DNA of 64,000 nucleotides from Acidobacteriota bacterium (GCA_016700075.1 CP065000.1:3162001-3226000), one strand, 5' to 3'; positions 7,560 to 17,683 are shown, counted from the stretch's first letter. Numbers and translations are program-made. Notes: generated from the sequence alone by a model not told the origin.

Positions 7560-8948
7560 ATGGCCGCACCTAATATAGAAACGATCGTCTCTCTCTCGAA
7601 ACGCCGAGGTTTTGTCTACCCTGCATCGGATATTTACGGCGGGCTGGGCTCGTCCTGGGATTACGGGCCGCTCGGAGTAGAGCTGGCGAACAATATCAAG
7701 AAAAGCTGGTGGAATTGGGCCGTCTATGAACGTGATGATATCGAGGGGCTTGATTCGTCGATCATTCTAAATCGGCTGGTATGGAAATATTCAGGGCATG
7801 AGACCACGTTCTCGGATCCGCTGGTCGATTGCCGCGACTGCAAAACACGGCTCCGCGAGGACAAGCTCGACAGAAACGACGAGGGGAAGCCGGTCTGCTC
7901 TAACTGCGGCTCGACAAATTTGACCGAATCGCGAGCGTTTAACCTGATGTTCCGCACGACAGTCGGTGCAGCATCGGCTGATGACGACCCGACCGCGCTG
8001 GCGTATCTGCGGCCAGAGACAGCGCAGGGCATTTTTATCAATTTCAAGAATGTGCTCGACACGTCGCGCCGAAAGCTGCCTTTCGGTATTGCACAGATCG
8101 GCAAGGCATTTCGCAACGAAGTGACGCCAGGCAATTTTATCTTCCGCACGCGTGAGTTCGAACAGATGGAGATAGAGTATTTCTGCCGTCCCGAGGACGC
8201 ACCGCGTGTACATCAGGAGTGGATCGACGGTTTTGACGCTTGGCTCGCGTCGCTAGGCATTTCAAACTCGAACCTGAAACATTACGAGCAGACAAAAGAG
8301 GAGCTTGCACATTACAGCGAGCGGACGGTCGATATTCTCTACCGCTTTTTCCCCGAACGCGAGGATGAGGCGAAGCAATGGGACGAGCTGATGGGCATCG
8401 CGAACCGCACGGATTATGACCTTCGCGTGCATTCGAAGAAGCCGGAGGACTCAGAAGGGAATCGGCTGAATCCTGATTCGACCGAAGACCTTTCCTATTT
8501 CGATCCGCAGACGAACGAGCGGTTTTATCCGTACATCATCGAGCCTTCTACCGGCGTGAACCGCACGCTGCTTGCCGTGATGATGGACGCCTACACCGAG
8601 CGGACGAACGACAAAGGCGAGACACGCGTCATTCTAAAGCTCAAACCGGAAATGGCTCCGATCAAGGTCGCGGTGCTGCCGCTCGCGAAAAACAAGCCCG
8701 AGATCGTCGAGATGGCGCGGAAGATAAAGAAGGACCTGCAGCCCTCAATGCGTGCCGTTTACGACGACACCGGCGGCATCGGCAAGCTCTACGCCCGCCA
8801 GGACGAGATCGGCACGCCGTTCTGCGTCACCGTCGATCACGAATCGCTCGAGGACAACGCCGTCACCGTCCGCGACCGCGACACGTGGGACCAGGAACGG
8901 GTTTCAACTAGCAATCTGACTGAATACTTATCGCAACGTTTGAAGTAG
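7560..8948 (+). CDS. glyQS: Glycyl-tRNA synthetase, dimeric class II type
   Basis: It charges tRNA-Gly with glycine. The 462-residue protein is of the alpha2 type found in Gram-positives, eukaryotes and some Gram-negatives, not the alpha2beta2 GlyQ/GlyS type. Visible features are the N-terminal SLSKRRGFVYPASDIYGGL, the motif-2 region with FGIAQIGKAFRNE and FRTREFEQMEIEYF, and the motif-3-like GVNRTLLAVM. A C-terminal anticodon-binding domain carries IKVAVLPL. A CxxC pair region (CRDC...CSNC, about residues 91-120) forms the zinc-like insertion seen in this type. It is separated from the FTCD gene by only 3 nt, so the two are probably cotranscribed. Confidence 0.96.
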   Translation: MAAPNIETIVSLSKRRGFVYPASDIYGGLGSSWDYGPLGVELANNIKKSWWNWAVYERDDIEGLDSSIILNRLVWKYSGHETTFSDPLVDCRDCKTRLREDKLDRNDEGKPVCSNCGSTNLTESRAFNLMFRTTVGAASADDDPTALAYLRPETAQGIFINFKNVLDTSRRKLPFGIAQIGKAFRNEVTPGNFIFRTREFEQMEIEYFCRPEDAPRVHQEWIDGFDAWLASLGISNSNLKHYEQTKEELAHYSERTVDILYRFFPEREDEAKQWDELMGIANRTDYDLRVHSKKPEDSEGNRLNPDSTEDLSYFDPQTNERFYPYIIEPSTGVNRTLLAVMMDAYTERTNDKGETRVILKLKPEMAPIKVAVLPLAKNKPEIVEMARKIKKDLQPSMRAVYDDTGGIGKLYARQDEIGTPFCVTVDHESLEDNAVTVRDRDTWDQERVSTSNLTEYLSQRLK

Positions 8949-8951
8949 TAA

Positions 8952-10646
8952 ATGAAAAGACTAATTGAATGCGTGCCGAATTTTAGCGAAGGGCGGGACA
9001 TGGCCGTGATAAAGCAGATCACGGAAGTGATCGAGCGGGTCGAGGGCGTTAAGCTGCTCGACGTCGATCCCGGAGCGACGACGAACCGGACGGTGGTGAC
9101 GTTTGTCGGCGAGCCTGATGCGGTTGTCGAGGCGGCGTTTCAGGCCGTGAAAAAGGCTCAGGAACTGATCGACATGCGGCGGCACAAGGGCGATCATCCG
9201 CGTTTTGGTGCGACGGACGTTTGTCCGCTGGTGCCGGTATCTGGCATTTCGATGGAAGAGACAGCGGAGTACGCCCGGCGGCTCGGTGAACGCATCGGCA
9301 ACGAGCTCAGCATTCCGATCTATCTTTACGAAAATGCCGCGACGAGCGATGTCCGGCGAAACCTTGCGAACTGCCGCGACGGCGAATACGAGGCTCTGAA
9401 AGACCGCATTTCTTCGGCGGAATGGAAGCCCGACTTTGGTCCGAAGGAGTTCACCGAAAGCGTCGCCCGCTCTGGTGCGACGGCGGTGGGTGCCCGTGAA
9501 TTTCTGATCGCGGTAAATTTCAATCTGAATACCACATCGACACGGCGGGCGAATGCGATTGCGTTCGACGTGCGTGAAAAGGGAAGGCCCAAACGCGAAG
9601 GCCATCCGATCACGGGCAAGCCGATATTGGACCAGAACGGCGAGCCTGTGATGCTGCCGGGAACGCTGAAAGGCACTAAGGCCATCGGCTGGTTCATAGA
9701 AGAATACGGCATCGCGCAGGTTTCGATGAATATCACGAATCTGTCACAGACGCCGCTGCACGTCGCGTTTGACGAGGTCTGCGACAAAGCTGCTGCACGC
9801 GGAGTCCGCGTGACCGGCATGGAGATCGTCGGGCTCGTGCCAAAGTCGGCGATCATCGATGCGGGTGAGCATTATCTGCGCAAACAGAGCCGCTCGCTTG
9901 GCGTTACGGAAGCTGAAAAGGTGAAGATCGCGATCCGCTCGCTCGGCCTTTCGGGCCTGAAACCATGGAATCCACAAGAGAAGATCATCGAATACGTGCT
10001 CACTGCGGACGAGAAGAAGGCCAGTCTCGTCGATATGACGTGCCGCGGTTTCGCGGACGAGACCGCGTCAGAATCGCCGGCTCCGGGCGGCGGCTCGATA
10101 TCGGCATATTTGGGTGCACTCGGTGCGGCGTTGGCGGCAATGGTCGCAAATTTGTCATCGCACAAAGCAGGTTGGGATGAGCGTTGGGAAGAATTCTCTG
10201 ACTGGGCGGTCAAGGCTCAGGAAATCAAAGACGATCTGCTGTTCCTCGTTGACGAGGACACGAATTCCTTTAATCGCGTGATGGATGCATTCGGTTTGCC
10301 AAAAGGAACGGACGAAGAAAAGGCCGCACGTACCGCCGCTATCCAAGATGCTACAAAATACGCGACCGAAGTGCCGTTCCGAACGATGCAGCGTTCCTTC
10401 GATTCGTTTGAAGTTATAAAAGCGATGGCGGAGCAGGGAAATCCGAACTCTGCCTCCGACGCAGGAGTCGGTGCGTTGTGTGCTAGGTCGGCGGTGATGG
10501 GAGCTTATCTGAACGTGAAGATAAACGCCGCGGAACTGAAGGACCGCGAGTTTGCCGAAGATCTGCTCGCACGCGGTGCCGAGATCGAACGTCAGTCAAT
10601 TGAACGAGAGGCCGAAATTCTCGCGATCGTCAATGCGAAGATCTAG
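8952..10646 (+). CDS. ftcD: Glutamate formimidoyltransferase / formimidoyl-THF cyclodeaminase fusion
   Basis: This bifunctional enzyme transfers the formimino group of N-formiminoglutamate to tetrahydrofolate, then cyclises and deaminates it to methenyl-THF at the end of histidine degradation. The 564-residue protein has an N-terminal transferase domain (MKRLIECVPNFSEGRD, GDHPRFGATDVCPLVPV), a second transferase subdomain (NFNLNTTSTRRANAIA, IAQVSMNI) and a C-terminal cyclodeaminase domain of about 200 residues (ESPAPGGGSISAYLGALGAALAAMV). The full-length fusion is well known in animals and a subset of bacteria. It lies directly behind glyQS. Its last 4 nt overlap the end of the convergent transporter gene. 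Confidence 0.94.
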   Translation: MKRLIECVPNFSEGRDMAVIKQITEVIERVEGVKLLDVDPGATTNRTVVTFVGEPDAVVEAAFQAVKKAQELIDMRRHKGDHPRFGATDVCPLVPVSGISMEETAEYARRLGERIGNELSIPIYLYENAATSDVRRNLANCRDGEYEALKDRISSAEWKPDFGPKEFTESVARSGATAVGAREFLIAVNFNLNTTSTRRANAIAFDVREKGRPKREGHPITGKPILDQNGEPVMLPGTLKGTKAIGWFIEEYGIAQVSMNITNLSQTPLHVAFDEVCDKAAARGVRVTGMEIVGLVPKSAIIDAGEHYLRKQSRSLGVTEAEKVKIAIRSLGLSGLKPWNPQEKIIEYVLTADEKKASLVDMTCRGFADETASESPAPGGGSISAYLGALGAALAAMVANLSSHKAGWDERWEEFSDWAVKAQEIKDDLLFLVDEDTNSFNRVMDAFGLPKGTDEEKAARTAAIQDATKYATEVPFRTMQRSFDSFEVIKAMAEQGNPNSASDAGVGALCARSAVMGAYLNVKINAAELKDREFAEDLLARGAEIERQSIEREAEILAIVNAKI

Positions 10647-12127
10647 CTTCCAAAGCCGATAGAGACCGCCACCGACAGCACAATGAGACCAACGACGAAT
10701 AGAAGCAGCTGCAGCGGCAGCACCCAGCGTGCCCAGTTTGTCCACGGGATGTTCGCAAGCGCCAGGCTGCCCATCAGAACTGGACTCGTCGGGATGATCA
10801 TATTCGTAAATCCGTCGCCCATCTGAAATGCGAGAACGGCGGTCTGCCGTGTTACGCCGACCAGATCTGATAAGGGTGCCATCAGCGGCATGGTCAACGC
10901 GGCCTGTCCGCTGCCCGAAGGCACAAAGAAATTGATGAAGGTCTGTCCGGCGAACATCACCATCGCGGCGGTCGCGGATGTTGTGCCTTCGAGCACGGTG
11001 GCCATCGCGTAGAGAACAGTATCGATCACCTGTCCGTCCTGAAGGACGACAAGAATGCCGCGTGCGAGGCCGATGATAACACCGGTCACTGCGAGTTGGC
11101 GGACGCCTTCGGAAAATGCCGTTGCCGTGCCGTTCGCACCCAAACCGCCTACAATGCCCATCAACAGTCCGACACCGATGAACAGAGCCGAGATCTCGAC
11201 GATATACCAGCCTTGTCCGCCTTGCTCCGGCGGCAAAACGCCCCAAACCAGAAGTGCCAGCCCAACGAAAAAGATCGCCAGGACGGTCTTTTGCCGGCCG
11301 GTGAAAGTAGTGTCGTCATTGTCCAGATGGAGTCCCTCGCTGCGTCTTCGCTGATCCGCCTCGAACATGCGGCTGCGTTCAGGGTCTTTTAAAACGCGAT
11401 GGCCGTACCACATGACGAATGCGATCGCGATCGCCGTGATGACCGCCCAAAGAACGACGCGAAATCCGGCTCCTGAAAACAGCGGTACTCCGGCAATGCC
11501 CTGAGCGACGCCGACGGTGAACGGATTGAAGAACGCCGCCGCGAAGCCTGCCATCGATCCAATTATTGGAATTGCTGCACCTGTGATCGAATCGTAGCCG
11601 AGGGCGAGAGCAAGCGGGACGAAGATGAGGACGAACGGAACTATCTCTTCTGACATGCCGAAAACCGCACCGCCCAGTGAGAATATAGCCATGAAAAGTG
11701 GCACCATCAGAAAACTCAATGACTTTGACCGCCGCGAAGCCTGTACAAGCCGTCGAAGCCCCGCATCGACCGCGCCGGTCTGCTGCAAGATCGAAAACGC
11801 ACCTCCGACCAGAAATACGAATGCTATGACCTGGACCACATCCTTGTCCGTAATGCCGAGGATCGGTGCTTTCAGGATCATTCCGGCTGAATGTAACAGC
11901 GATGGGATGAAACCTTTGTGTTCGAGTTCTACAACCTGATAGGTGCCGGGAATTACGACCTCGCGTTTCCCTACGCCCTGGACGTCCATTTCGGAGCGTT
12001 CATACGCACCGGCCGGAATGATCCATGTCATAACAGCCGCAAAGACAATGATGGCAAAGACGATGAGAGCCGTATCAGGCGACTTGAATCTGGATACAAC
12101 GGTATTTTCTTCAGCGGTTTCAGCCAT
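10643..12127 (-). CDS. YfcC-family (DcuC-like) membrane transporter
   Basis: A 494-residue inner-membrane protein with about 12 hydrophobic segments. It begins with a short cytoplasmic tail and MTWIIPAGAYER, the WxIPAGxY-type signature of the YfcC/C4-dicarboxylate uptake C family. Other family-like segments are VVQVIAFVFLVGGAF, GMSEEIVPFVLIFVPLALALGYD, FFNPFTVGVAQ, and near the end FINFFVPSGSGQAALTMPLMAPL. Members move organic anions or basic amino acids, and the substrate cannot be told from sequence. Its position tail-to-tail with the histidine-degradation gene ftcD is suggestive but not proof of a related substrate. It is probably transcribed with, or just after, the gene at 12204-13124, 76 nt upstream. 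Confidence 0.82.
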   Translation of the reverse strand: MAETAEENTVVSRFKSPDTALIVFAIIVFAAVMTWIIPAGAYERSEMDVQGVGKREVVIPGTYQVVELEHKGFIPSLLHSAGMILKAPILGITDKDVVQVIAFVFLVGGAFSILQQTGAVDAGLRRLVQASRRSKSLSFLMVPLFMAIFSLGGAVFGMSEEIVPFVLIFVPLALALGYDSITGAAIPIIGSMAGFAAAFFNPFTVGVAQGIAGVPLFSGAGFRVVLWAVITAIAIAFVMWYGHRVLKDPERSRMFEADQRRRSEGLHLDNDDTTFTGRQKTVLAIFFVGLALLVWGVLPPEQGGQGWYIVEISALFIGVGLLMGIVGGLGANGTATAFSEGVRQLAVTGVIIGLARGILVVLQDGQVIDTVLYAMATVLEGTTSATAAMVMFAGQTFINFFVPSGSGQAALTMPLMAPLSDLVGVTRQTAVLAFQMGDGFTNMIIPTSPVLMGSLALANIPWTNWARWVLPLQLLLFVVGLIVLSVAVSIGFGS

Positions 12128-12203
12128 AAAAATGAGGTGTCTAAGATTTTAGGCGATAGTAAGCGCCGGGCCGCGCGGTGTCAAGACCACAGTGTTCGAT
12201 ATG

Positions 12204-13124
12204 TTATTTCGCGATCTTCAGTTTTGGTGCCTCGTTGTCTTTTAGACGTTTCCAAACGATGGTAACGTGTCCGGCATCGTCGACATCGACCACTCGGAAC
12301 GCGACGATCATATCGCGGCGTTTGTCGAATCCGAGTTCGTCATACTGCACGCCCTCTATCGTCCGCAGGAATTGGCCGCGATAGGCGATAGAACGCAATA
12401 GATAAACCGCGTTCTTCTTCACGGGCCAGCCCTTAGCATACCGAAAACCGTTCGCGTCATAGCCCTTGATCAGCTCTTCGTTAAAACGCATGAAATCATC
12501 GCTGTCGCGGACGGTCTTCATTTCAACCAAGTGCTTCGCGGTCGGCGAGGAAAGCGTTACGGTGTCCAACTCAACATCGCCGAGTTCCGTCATGATCACC
12601 TGTTGAAAGACGCCGCCGGTCATGAAAATGCCTTCAACGACGATGATATCCGCCAAACGAGGCAGGCGATAGGTCTCCGTGCGGAATGAGAACGCTGTTC
12701 CCGAACCGGGCATCTTGAAATTGACGCATTGCTCACTCGCAACGATGACGTCGGCGTCAGTGACGCACGATGATTCGCCGTTAAGCTTGACGATGCCGGT
12801 ATTCTGGCCTCGAAGAAATGCGGCATATTTATTGAGATGGACTTCAGAGACAGTGAGAATGGCGGTCTCTTCCTTGCTCGGTTTTCGATAAATACCTTTG
12901 TTTGGATCGAGCAGCGGGTGGTCTTTCAAACTGTTGGGCTGGCCCATCATCTCGATCTTTCGAAGGCGGTCATAGTGCTCGTTGTCTGCCACCGTTGGCG
13001 GCAGGTTCGCTTGACGCGAACCGGGCCGTGGCGTCGGCGTCGGCGTCGGAAAGATCTGAGCCTGTGCAGCAACGGCGCTAGCTAAAACAAAAAGCGTCAG
13101 AAACAATGCCCTGTAACCCAACAT
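12204..13124 (-). CDS. Secreted protein of unknown function
   Basis: A 306-residue exported protein. The start at 13124 follows a GGAGG ribosome site and gives a signal peptide (MLGYRALFLTLFVLASAVAA) with a likely cut after AQA. An upstream in-frame start exists but would add 34 residues without a ribosome site. A PTPTPTPRPG linker comes right after the signal. The rest is mixed alpha/beta with two Cys (CVTDADVIVASEQC) near residue 125, possibly disulfide-bonded, and ends with a Lys-rich tail. I recognise no family. It is likely periplasmic or surface-exposed. Confidence 0.7.
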   Translation of the reverse strand: MLGYRALFLTLFVLASAVAAQAQIFPTPTPTPRPGSRQANLPPTVADNEHYDRLRKIEMMGQPNSLKDHPLLDPNKGIYRKPSKEETAILTVSEVHLNKYAAFLRGQNTGIVKLNGESSCVTDADVIVASEQCVNFKMPGSGTAFSFRTETYRLPRLADIIVVEGIFMTGGVFQQVIMTELGDVELDTVTLSSPTAKHLVEMKTVRDSDDFMRFNEELIKGYDANGFRYAKGWPVKKNAVYLLRSIAYRGQFLRTIEGVQYDELGFDKRRDMIVAFRVVDVDDAGHVTIVWKRLKDNEAPKLKIAK

Positions 13125-13248
13125 CTGTATGCCTCCGAAGATTTTTCTTAGGATACCACCGAACTCGAGATCTGTGATGTTAAATTTGACCGCAGCAAAC
13201 GCAAATTGATTCTTCGCGCCAAACAATTCAGAATTGAGACGAACGAAA

Positions 13249-14643
13249 ATGAGCGATATCCCCGAAAAGGTCTTAGCATTATCAGGAGCGGTTCGTGATG
13301 TCGGTGGGCGTGCGATGCTTGTGGGCGGATGCGTGCGGGACGAGCTGATGGGCCTGCCGGCGAAGGACTGGGACCTTGAGGTTTATGGGATCGAGCCGGA
13401 ACTACTGCGAACGATCGTTGCGGAATTCGGCGAAGTGAACGCGGTCGGCGAGGTGTTCGCGGTTTACAAGGTCGGCACCGATCTGGACGTATCGCTGCCG
13501 CGTCGTGAGCGAAAGACCGCACGCGGGCATCGCGGCTTCACAGTTGAAGGCGATCCCGACATGACCTTCGAAGAGGCATGTTCCCGCCGAGATTTTACGA
13601 TAAACGCTATTCTTAAAGACCCGCTGACGGGTGAGATAGTCGATCCATTTGACGGCCAGGGCGACATCGATCGGCGCGTTTTGCGTATGGTCTCGCGTGA
13701 TACGTTCGCCGAGGACAGTTTGCGCGTGCTGCGTGCGGCACAGTTCGCCGCGAGGTTTCGCTTCGAGGTTGATACGGAAACGGCCCAACTTTGCAAGACC
13801 ATCGATGTGACCGACCTGCCGCGAGAGAGAATATGGGGCGAGCTTGAAAAGCTGCTGCTGCTTGCCAAAGAACCTTCGATCGGTTTGAAACTGCTTTATG
13901 ACTGGGGCGTGATGCGGCAGCTTTTTCCCGAACTGCACGCTCTGGTCGGAGTGCCGCAGGAACCCGACTGGCATCCGGAAGGAGATGTCGATGTGCACAC
14001 GCTGATGGTCGTTGACGAGGCTCGCTGCCTGATCGATGATCTGGACCATCCGAGGCAGGTAACGGTGATGCTTGGTGCAGTTTGCCACGATCTCGGAAAA
14101 CCGCCGACGACGGAGTTCGTTGACGGCAGAATTCGGTCACGCGGCCACGACGAAGCCGGCGTCGAGCCGACGATCTCATTTTTGGACAAGCTCGGCATCT
14201 TTACGCTTGGCGGTTTCGACGTCCGCGAGCAGGTCATTCAGCTCGTGCGTTACCACCTTAAACCGGGCGAATATTTCAACGCCGAAAACCGCGGAAATCC
14301 GGTCGGCGACGGAGCATTCCGCCGCCTTGCACGCAAGGTCGAGCCGGACCTGCTTTATCGTGTGGCGAAGGCCGACAGCCTCGGCCGGTATCCTGACGGC
14401 GACCGCAGCAAAATGATATTCGGTTCCGAGGCTCAGGAATGGTTCATCGACAGGGCGCGTTCACTTGAGGTTGAAAAGAAAGCTCCCGAGCCGATATTGA
14501 TGGGACGGCATTTGATAGAACTTGGGTTGTCGCCGGGGCCGGATTTCAAACGTATCCTGGATGCGGTTTACGAGATGCAGCTCGACGGAAAGATCGTGGA
14601 TCTGGAAGGTGCGGTTGCCGAGGCTAAGGCTCTTGTGGGGTAA
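13249..14643 (+). CDS. cca: CCA tRNA nucleotidyltransferase with HD domain
   Basis: It adds or repairs the 3'-terminal CCA of tRNAs. The 464-residue protein starts with the class II nucleotidyltransferase head: GGRAMLVGGCVRDELMG, then the metal-binding pair in KDWDLEVYG. The RRDFTINAI and DLxxRxLR-type (DIDRRVLRM) blocks follow, then ED.LRVLRAAQFAARF. An HD-type phosphohydrolase region follows (DVDVHTLMVVDEA, GAVCHDLGKP). This resembles the E. coli Cca architecture rather than the shorter poly(A) polymerase type. The ATG at 13249 is preferred over an upstream TTG at 13234. The 3' end overlaps the convergent membrane-protein gene by 20 nt. Confidence 0.92.
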   Translation: MSDIPEKVLALSGAVRDVGGRAMLVGGCVRDELMGLPAKDWDLEVYGIEPELLRTIVAEFGEVNAVGEVFAVYKVGTDLDVSLPRRERKTARGHRGFTVEGDPDMTFEEACSRRDFTINAILKDPLTGEIVDPFDGQGDIDRRVLRMVSRDTFAEDSLRVLRAAQFAARFRFEVDTETAQLCKTIDVTDLPRERIWGELEKLLLLAKEPSIGLKLLYDWGVMRQLFPELHALVGVPQEPDWHPEGDVDVHTLMVVDEARCLIDDLDHPRQVTVMLGAVCHDLGKPPTTEFVDGRIRSRGHDEAGVEPTISFLDKLGIFTLGGFDVREQVIQLVRYHLKPGEYFNAENRGNPVGDGAFRRLARKVEPDLLYRVAKADSLGRYPDGDRSKMIFGSEAQEWFIDRARSLEVEKKAPEPILMGRHLIELGLSPGPDFKRILDAVYEMQLDGKIVDLEGAVAEAKALVG

Positions 14644-15814
14644 GGCCGACGTGCATTCCTCGCCAGATCGCTATCCACATCGCAACAACGCCAAAGACAA
14701 GCGTGAACATTCCATAGCCTGCAGTTCCCAAGAAAAATGACGGCTCGCCGATGCTAACCGCAAAAAGTAACGACGGAATAAGAAGTGCAACTGCCTGGAC
14801 TACCGCGGAAAAAGCGAAAAGTTCAAAGTGATCCGCGCTGAATTTTCTGAAAGCGAGTGCAAGTGATATCGCCGCCACTACGAGCGGAATTATTACGCCT
14901 GCGAAAGGCAGGACACTCTCTGTCATCTTTACCTTTTCTGCCTGAATGATGAACGGCGTGAATGCTGCCGGGTCGTAAAGCCAGAACGGAACGACGAGAG
15001 CCGCAAAAACGACTGCCGAGATACCGCACAATATCAATGCCCTCTTGACGCCGCTGATCTGAGCGATGGCAGAAAAGATCAGCGGATAAAGGAAAAGAAA
15101 ATTGGACCGCGACGCCATCGCGATTCCAAGAAACACTGCCCATGCTGCTGCCCTCCGCGTTGTCCCGTTCTTAACGGAAGTGATAACCATCCACATCGCG
15201 ATCAGTACATATATCGTGTTTGCGAGATGATCAGAGCCGGTAAGTATGACCTGATAGACGGTTGGGCTAAATACAAGCAGGGTCAAAACGATGCCCAATG
15301 CCGGCACGTAGCTTCTGAGAGCCAGGCCCGCGGCCAGGAACAATGCGGTCAGCCAAAAGATATTTTGAAATTCGATAATGCCCGCGATGACCCACGGGAT
15401 CGCAAGAAACATCGTGCCGGGAAAGGGCGAGAGCATTCCCCCAAGGTATGTCCGCTGATAGTAGGGAAATCGGCCCGCGAGTATCTCATTTGCACCGATG
15501 ATCATCGCATCGTCGATGTCGCTGCCGGGACCGAAACGGCCTGAATTAGCCAACTGGTAACCGTAAGCCGCCGCAACAGATACCGTTACTATAATCAAAA
15601 GAAAAACGACGATGCTTTGGCGGTCATTCAGCCTCGGCAAGAACGCTCGCAGGGCAAATCGGTACGCAAGAAAAACCGCCGCTCCGCCGCCAGTCAGGTA
15701 GATGAACGTTCCGGCAAGCCCGCCGTATTTTGTGACAGTGTCGAGGGATGTGAGAAGCAAACAGGCGGCAGCCGCGATAAGTAGAAGCGAACTGCCGCCT
15801 GAATTACGGTCCAT
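14624..15814 (-). CDS. Polytopic membrane protein, GT-C glycosyltransferase-like
   Basis: A 396-residue protein with about ten hydrophobic segments. After the third segment the loop GSDIDDAMIIGANEILAGRFPYYQ resembles the first periplasmic loop of GT-C mannosyl- and arabinosyltransferase families, where acidic residues bind the lipid-linked sugar and a FPY-type motif follows. No specific family signature can be assigned, so this is a fold-level guess. It starts 20 nt after the rpoD stop on the same strand and so may be read from the rpoD operon, although its function looks unrelated. Confidence 0.6.
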   Translation of the reverse strand: MDRNSGGSSLLLIAAAACLLLTSLDTVTKYGGLAGTFIYLTGGGAAVFLAYRFALRAFLPRLNDRQSIVVFLLIIVTVSVAAAYGYQLANSGRFGPGSDIDDAMIIGANEILAGRFPYYQRTYLGGMLSPFPGTMFLAIPWVIAGIIEFQNIFWLTALFLAAGLALRSYVPALGIVLTLLVFSPTVYQVILTGSDHLANTIYVLIAMWMVITSVKNGTTRRAAAWAVFLGIAMASRSNFLFLYPLIFSAIAQISGVKRALILCGISAVVFAALVVPFWLYDPAAFTPFIIQAEKVKMTESVLPFAGVIIPLVVAAISLALAFRKFSADHFELFAFSAVVQAVALLIPSLLFAVSIGEPSFFLGTAGYGMFTLVFGVVAMWIAIWRGMHVGLTPQEP

Positions 15815-15834
15815 ATTTCATCACAAGCCGAAGA

Positions 15835-17562
15835 TCATTTGCCTTCGAGAAACGCCTTTAGCCGACGCGAACGCGAAGGGTGACGAAGTTTGCGAAGAGC
15901 TTTCGCCTCGATCTGGCGAATACGTTCGCGGGTGACTGCGAAATGCTGTCCCACTTCTTCAAGCGTGTGTTCTGAGCCGGTGTTTCCCAGGCCGAAGCGC
16001 ATTTTGATGACCTTTTCCTCGCGGGGCGTCAGCGTTGCGAGCACCTCGTCGGTGATCTCTCGCAGATTGGTGAACGTGACGGATTCGGCTGGATTCAGGA
16101 TAGAGCGATCCTCAATAAAATCACCGAGATGCGAATCTTCCTCTTCACCTATGGGCGTTTCGAGCGAAATCGGCTCTTGGGCGATCTTGAGAACTTTTCG
16201 CACCTTCGAGACCGGTATCTCCATGCGTTTTGCGATCTCTTCGCTGGACGGCTCGCGGCCGAGCTCCTGCACCAGCAGACGCGACGTGCGGATGAGCTTG
16301 TTGATGGTCTCGATCATGTGCACCGGAATGCGGATCGTACGCGCCTGATCGGCGATGGCACGCGTGATAGCCTGGCGGATCCACCACGTGGCGTAGGTCG
16401 AGAATTTGTAGCCGCGGCGCCATTCGAATTTATCGACGGCTTTCATCAGGCCGATGTTGCCCTCTTGAATCAGGTCGAGGAACTGCAGGCCGCGGTTCGT
16501 GTATTTCTTGGCAATCGAAACGACGAGACGCAAGTTGGCCTCGACAAGCTCGCGTTTGGCGATATTTGTCTCAGAAACACTGGTCACGATGGTCTGATAT
16601 GACCGCTTGATGTCGTATGCCGGCAGCCGGTACTTCTCTTCTATGCCGGCCAGGATGGCCTTGTTCTCGCGAACCTTGGCGTTCAGTTCCTTTTTTACGT
16701 TCGCTGCCGGCTTCTTATCCAGTTTGGTCTTTGCTCTGGCGATCGCTTTTTCCGCTGCGACGATCTCGTCATTGATTTTCTTGATGGCGAGAATGAGTTT
16801 TTGACGCGAATTATCAGTAAGGTTCAGGCCCTTGATCTCGTTCTGAATGTTGACGCGAAGCCGGCCGACCTTGCGGCGAAGTGTCAGCAGGCGTTTGCCG
16901 CCCTTTTTTGCACCGAGCTTGGCTTGTTCGGCGATCAATGCGTTCCACGCCTTGTTCAATGCAGCAAAATCCTGGCGGATATTCTCAATTCCCTCGATGG
17001 TCCAGCGAAGGTATTCTTCTGCTTTGTCTTCTTCGAGGGAAATTTCCGCCTGTTCGGCGAACACGACCGTCTCGCGGATGCTCATTTTTCCTTGAGCAAG
17101 GTCGTCAGGAAATTCAAGCAGCCTTTCAATTGCGATGGGCGAACGGCCGATCGCTTTGTGAGTTTTTACCTGGCCGCGTTCGATACGTTTTGCGATCGAC
17201 ACCTCGCCTTCGCGATTCAGAAGGGGAACAACGCCCATTTCCCGAAGATAAAGGCGAACGGGATCGTTCGATTTGTCGAGGACGCCGGCCGAAAGGTCGA
17301 GATCCAGATCCTCTTCCTCGGCCTCCTCTTCTTCGTCCCCTCCGATGGTCAATTCTGCTGCTCTTTCTAACAGTTGGGCGTCGGTTTCGACGACACTGAT
17401 ATTTTCACTTTCCAGACGCTCGAGAACATCCTCAAGTTCGTCCGCGGAAAGCATATTCGCGGGCAGCTCGCGATGAAGTTCATCGAGACTGAGCCCCTTT
17501 TTCCTTCTGCCGAGTGTGATCACCCGGTCAATTAGATCTTGTCTTTCGTCGTAATCAGGCAT
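15835..17562 (-). CDS. rpoD: Primary RNA polymerase sigma factor, sigma-70
   Basis: The housekeeping sigma factor, 575 residues. The N-terminal region 1.1 begins DERQDLIDRVITLGRRKKGLS. Region 1.2 is DPVRLYLREMGVVPLLNREGEV. A Lys/Ala-rich non-conserved stretch lies between about 200 and 320. Region 2 is near-invariant (NLRLVVSIAKKYTNRG, LDLIQEGNIGLMKAVDKFE, GYKFSTYATWWIRQAI), region 3 starts RTIRIPVHMIETINK, and region 4 is LTPREEKVIKMRFGLG with the helix-turn-helix TLEEVGQHFAVTRERIRQIE. It lies directly after dnaG, forming the dnaG-rpoD core of the classic macromolecular-synthesis operon. Confidence 0.98.
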   Translation of the reverse strand: MPDYDERQDLIDRVITLGRRKKGLSLDELHRELPANMLSADELEDVLERLESENISVVETDAQLLERAAELTIGGDEEEEAEEEDLDLDLSAGVLDKSNDPVRLYLREMGVVPLLNREGEVSIAKRIERGQVKTHKAIGRSPIAIERLLEFPDDLAQGKMSIRETVVFAEQAEISLEEDKAEEYLRWTIEGIENIRQDFAALNKAWNALIAEQAKLGAKKGGKRLLTLRRKVGRLRVNIQNEIKGLNLTDNSRQKLILAIKKINDEIVAAEKAIARAKTKLDKKPAANVKKELNAKVRENKAILAGIEEKYRLPAYDIKRSYQTIVTSVSETNIAKRELVEANLRLVVSIAKKYTNRGLQFLDLIQEGNIGLMKAVDKFEWRRGYKFSTYATWWIRQAITRAIADQARTIRIPVHMIETINKLIRTSRLLVQELGREPSSEEIAKRMEIPVSKVRKVLKIAQEPISLETPIGEEEDSHLGDFIEDRSILNPAESVTFTNLREITDEVLATLTPREEKVIKMRFGLGNTGSEHTLEEVGQHFAVTRERIRQIEAKALRKLRHPSRSRRLKAFLEGK

Positions 17563-17683
17563 ATCCGATAGGCTTTTTTGATAAGTTCACGCCGCATAAA
17601 CCGCTGGCGGCGAATGAGATATAACGTCATTCGCGGCAAAATGGTTTCATGTCGGTCGCGCCGAAATCAAACCGAGAATTATA

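Noticed and set aside
16801..17370. 189-codon plus-strand frame opposite rpoD
   Set aside because: Shadow of the conserved rpoD coding strand; no independent features.
17610..17634. Inverted repeat between dnaG and rpoD as a terminator
   Set aside because: GCGAATGA/TCATTCGC is not followed by a T-run, so it is mentioned only in the dnaG entry.
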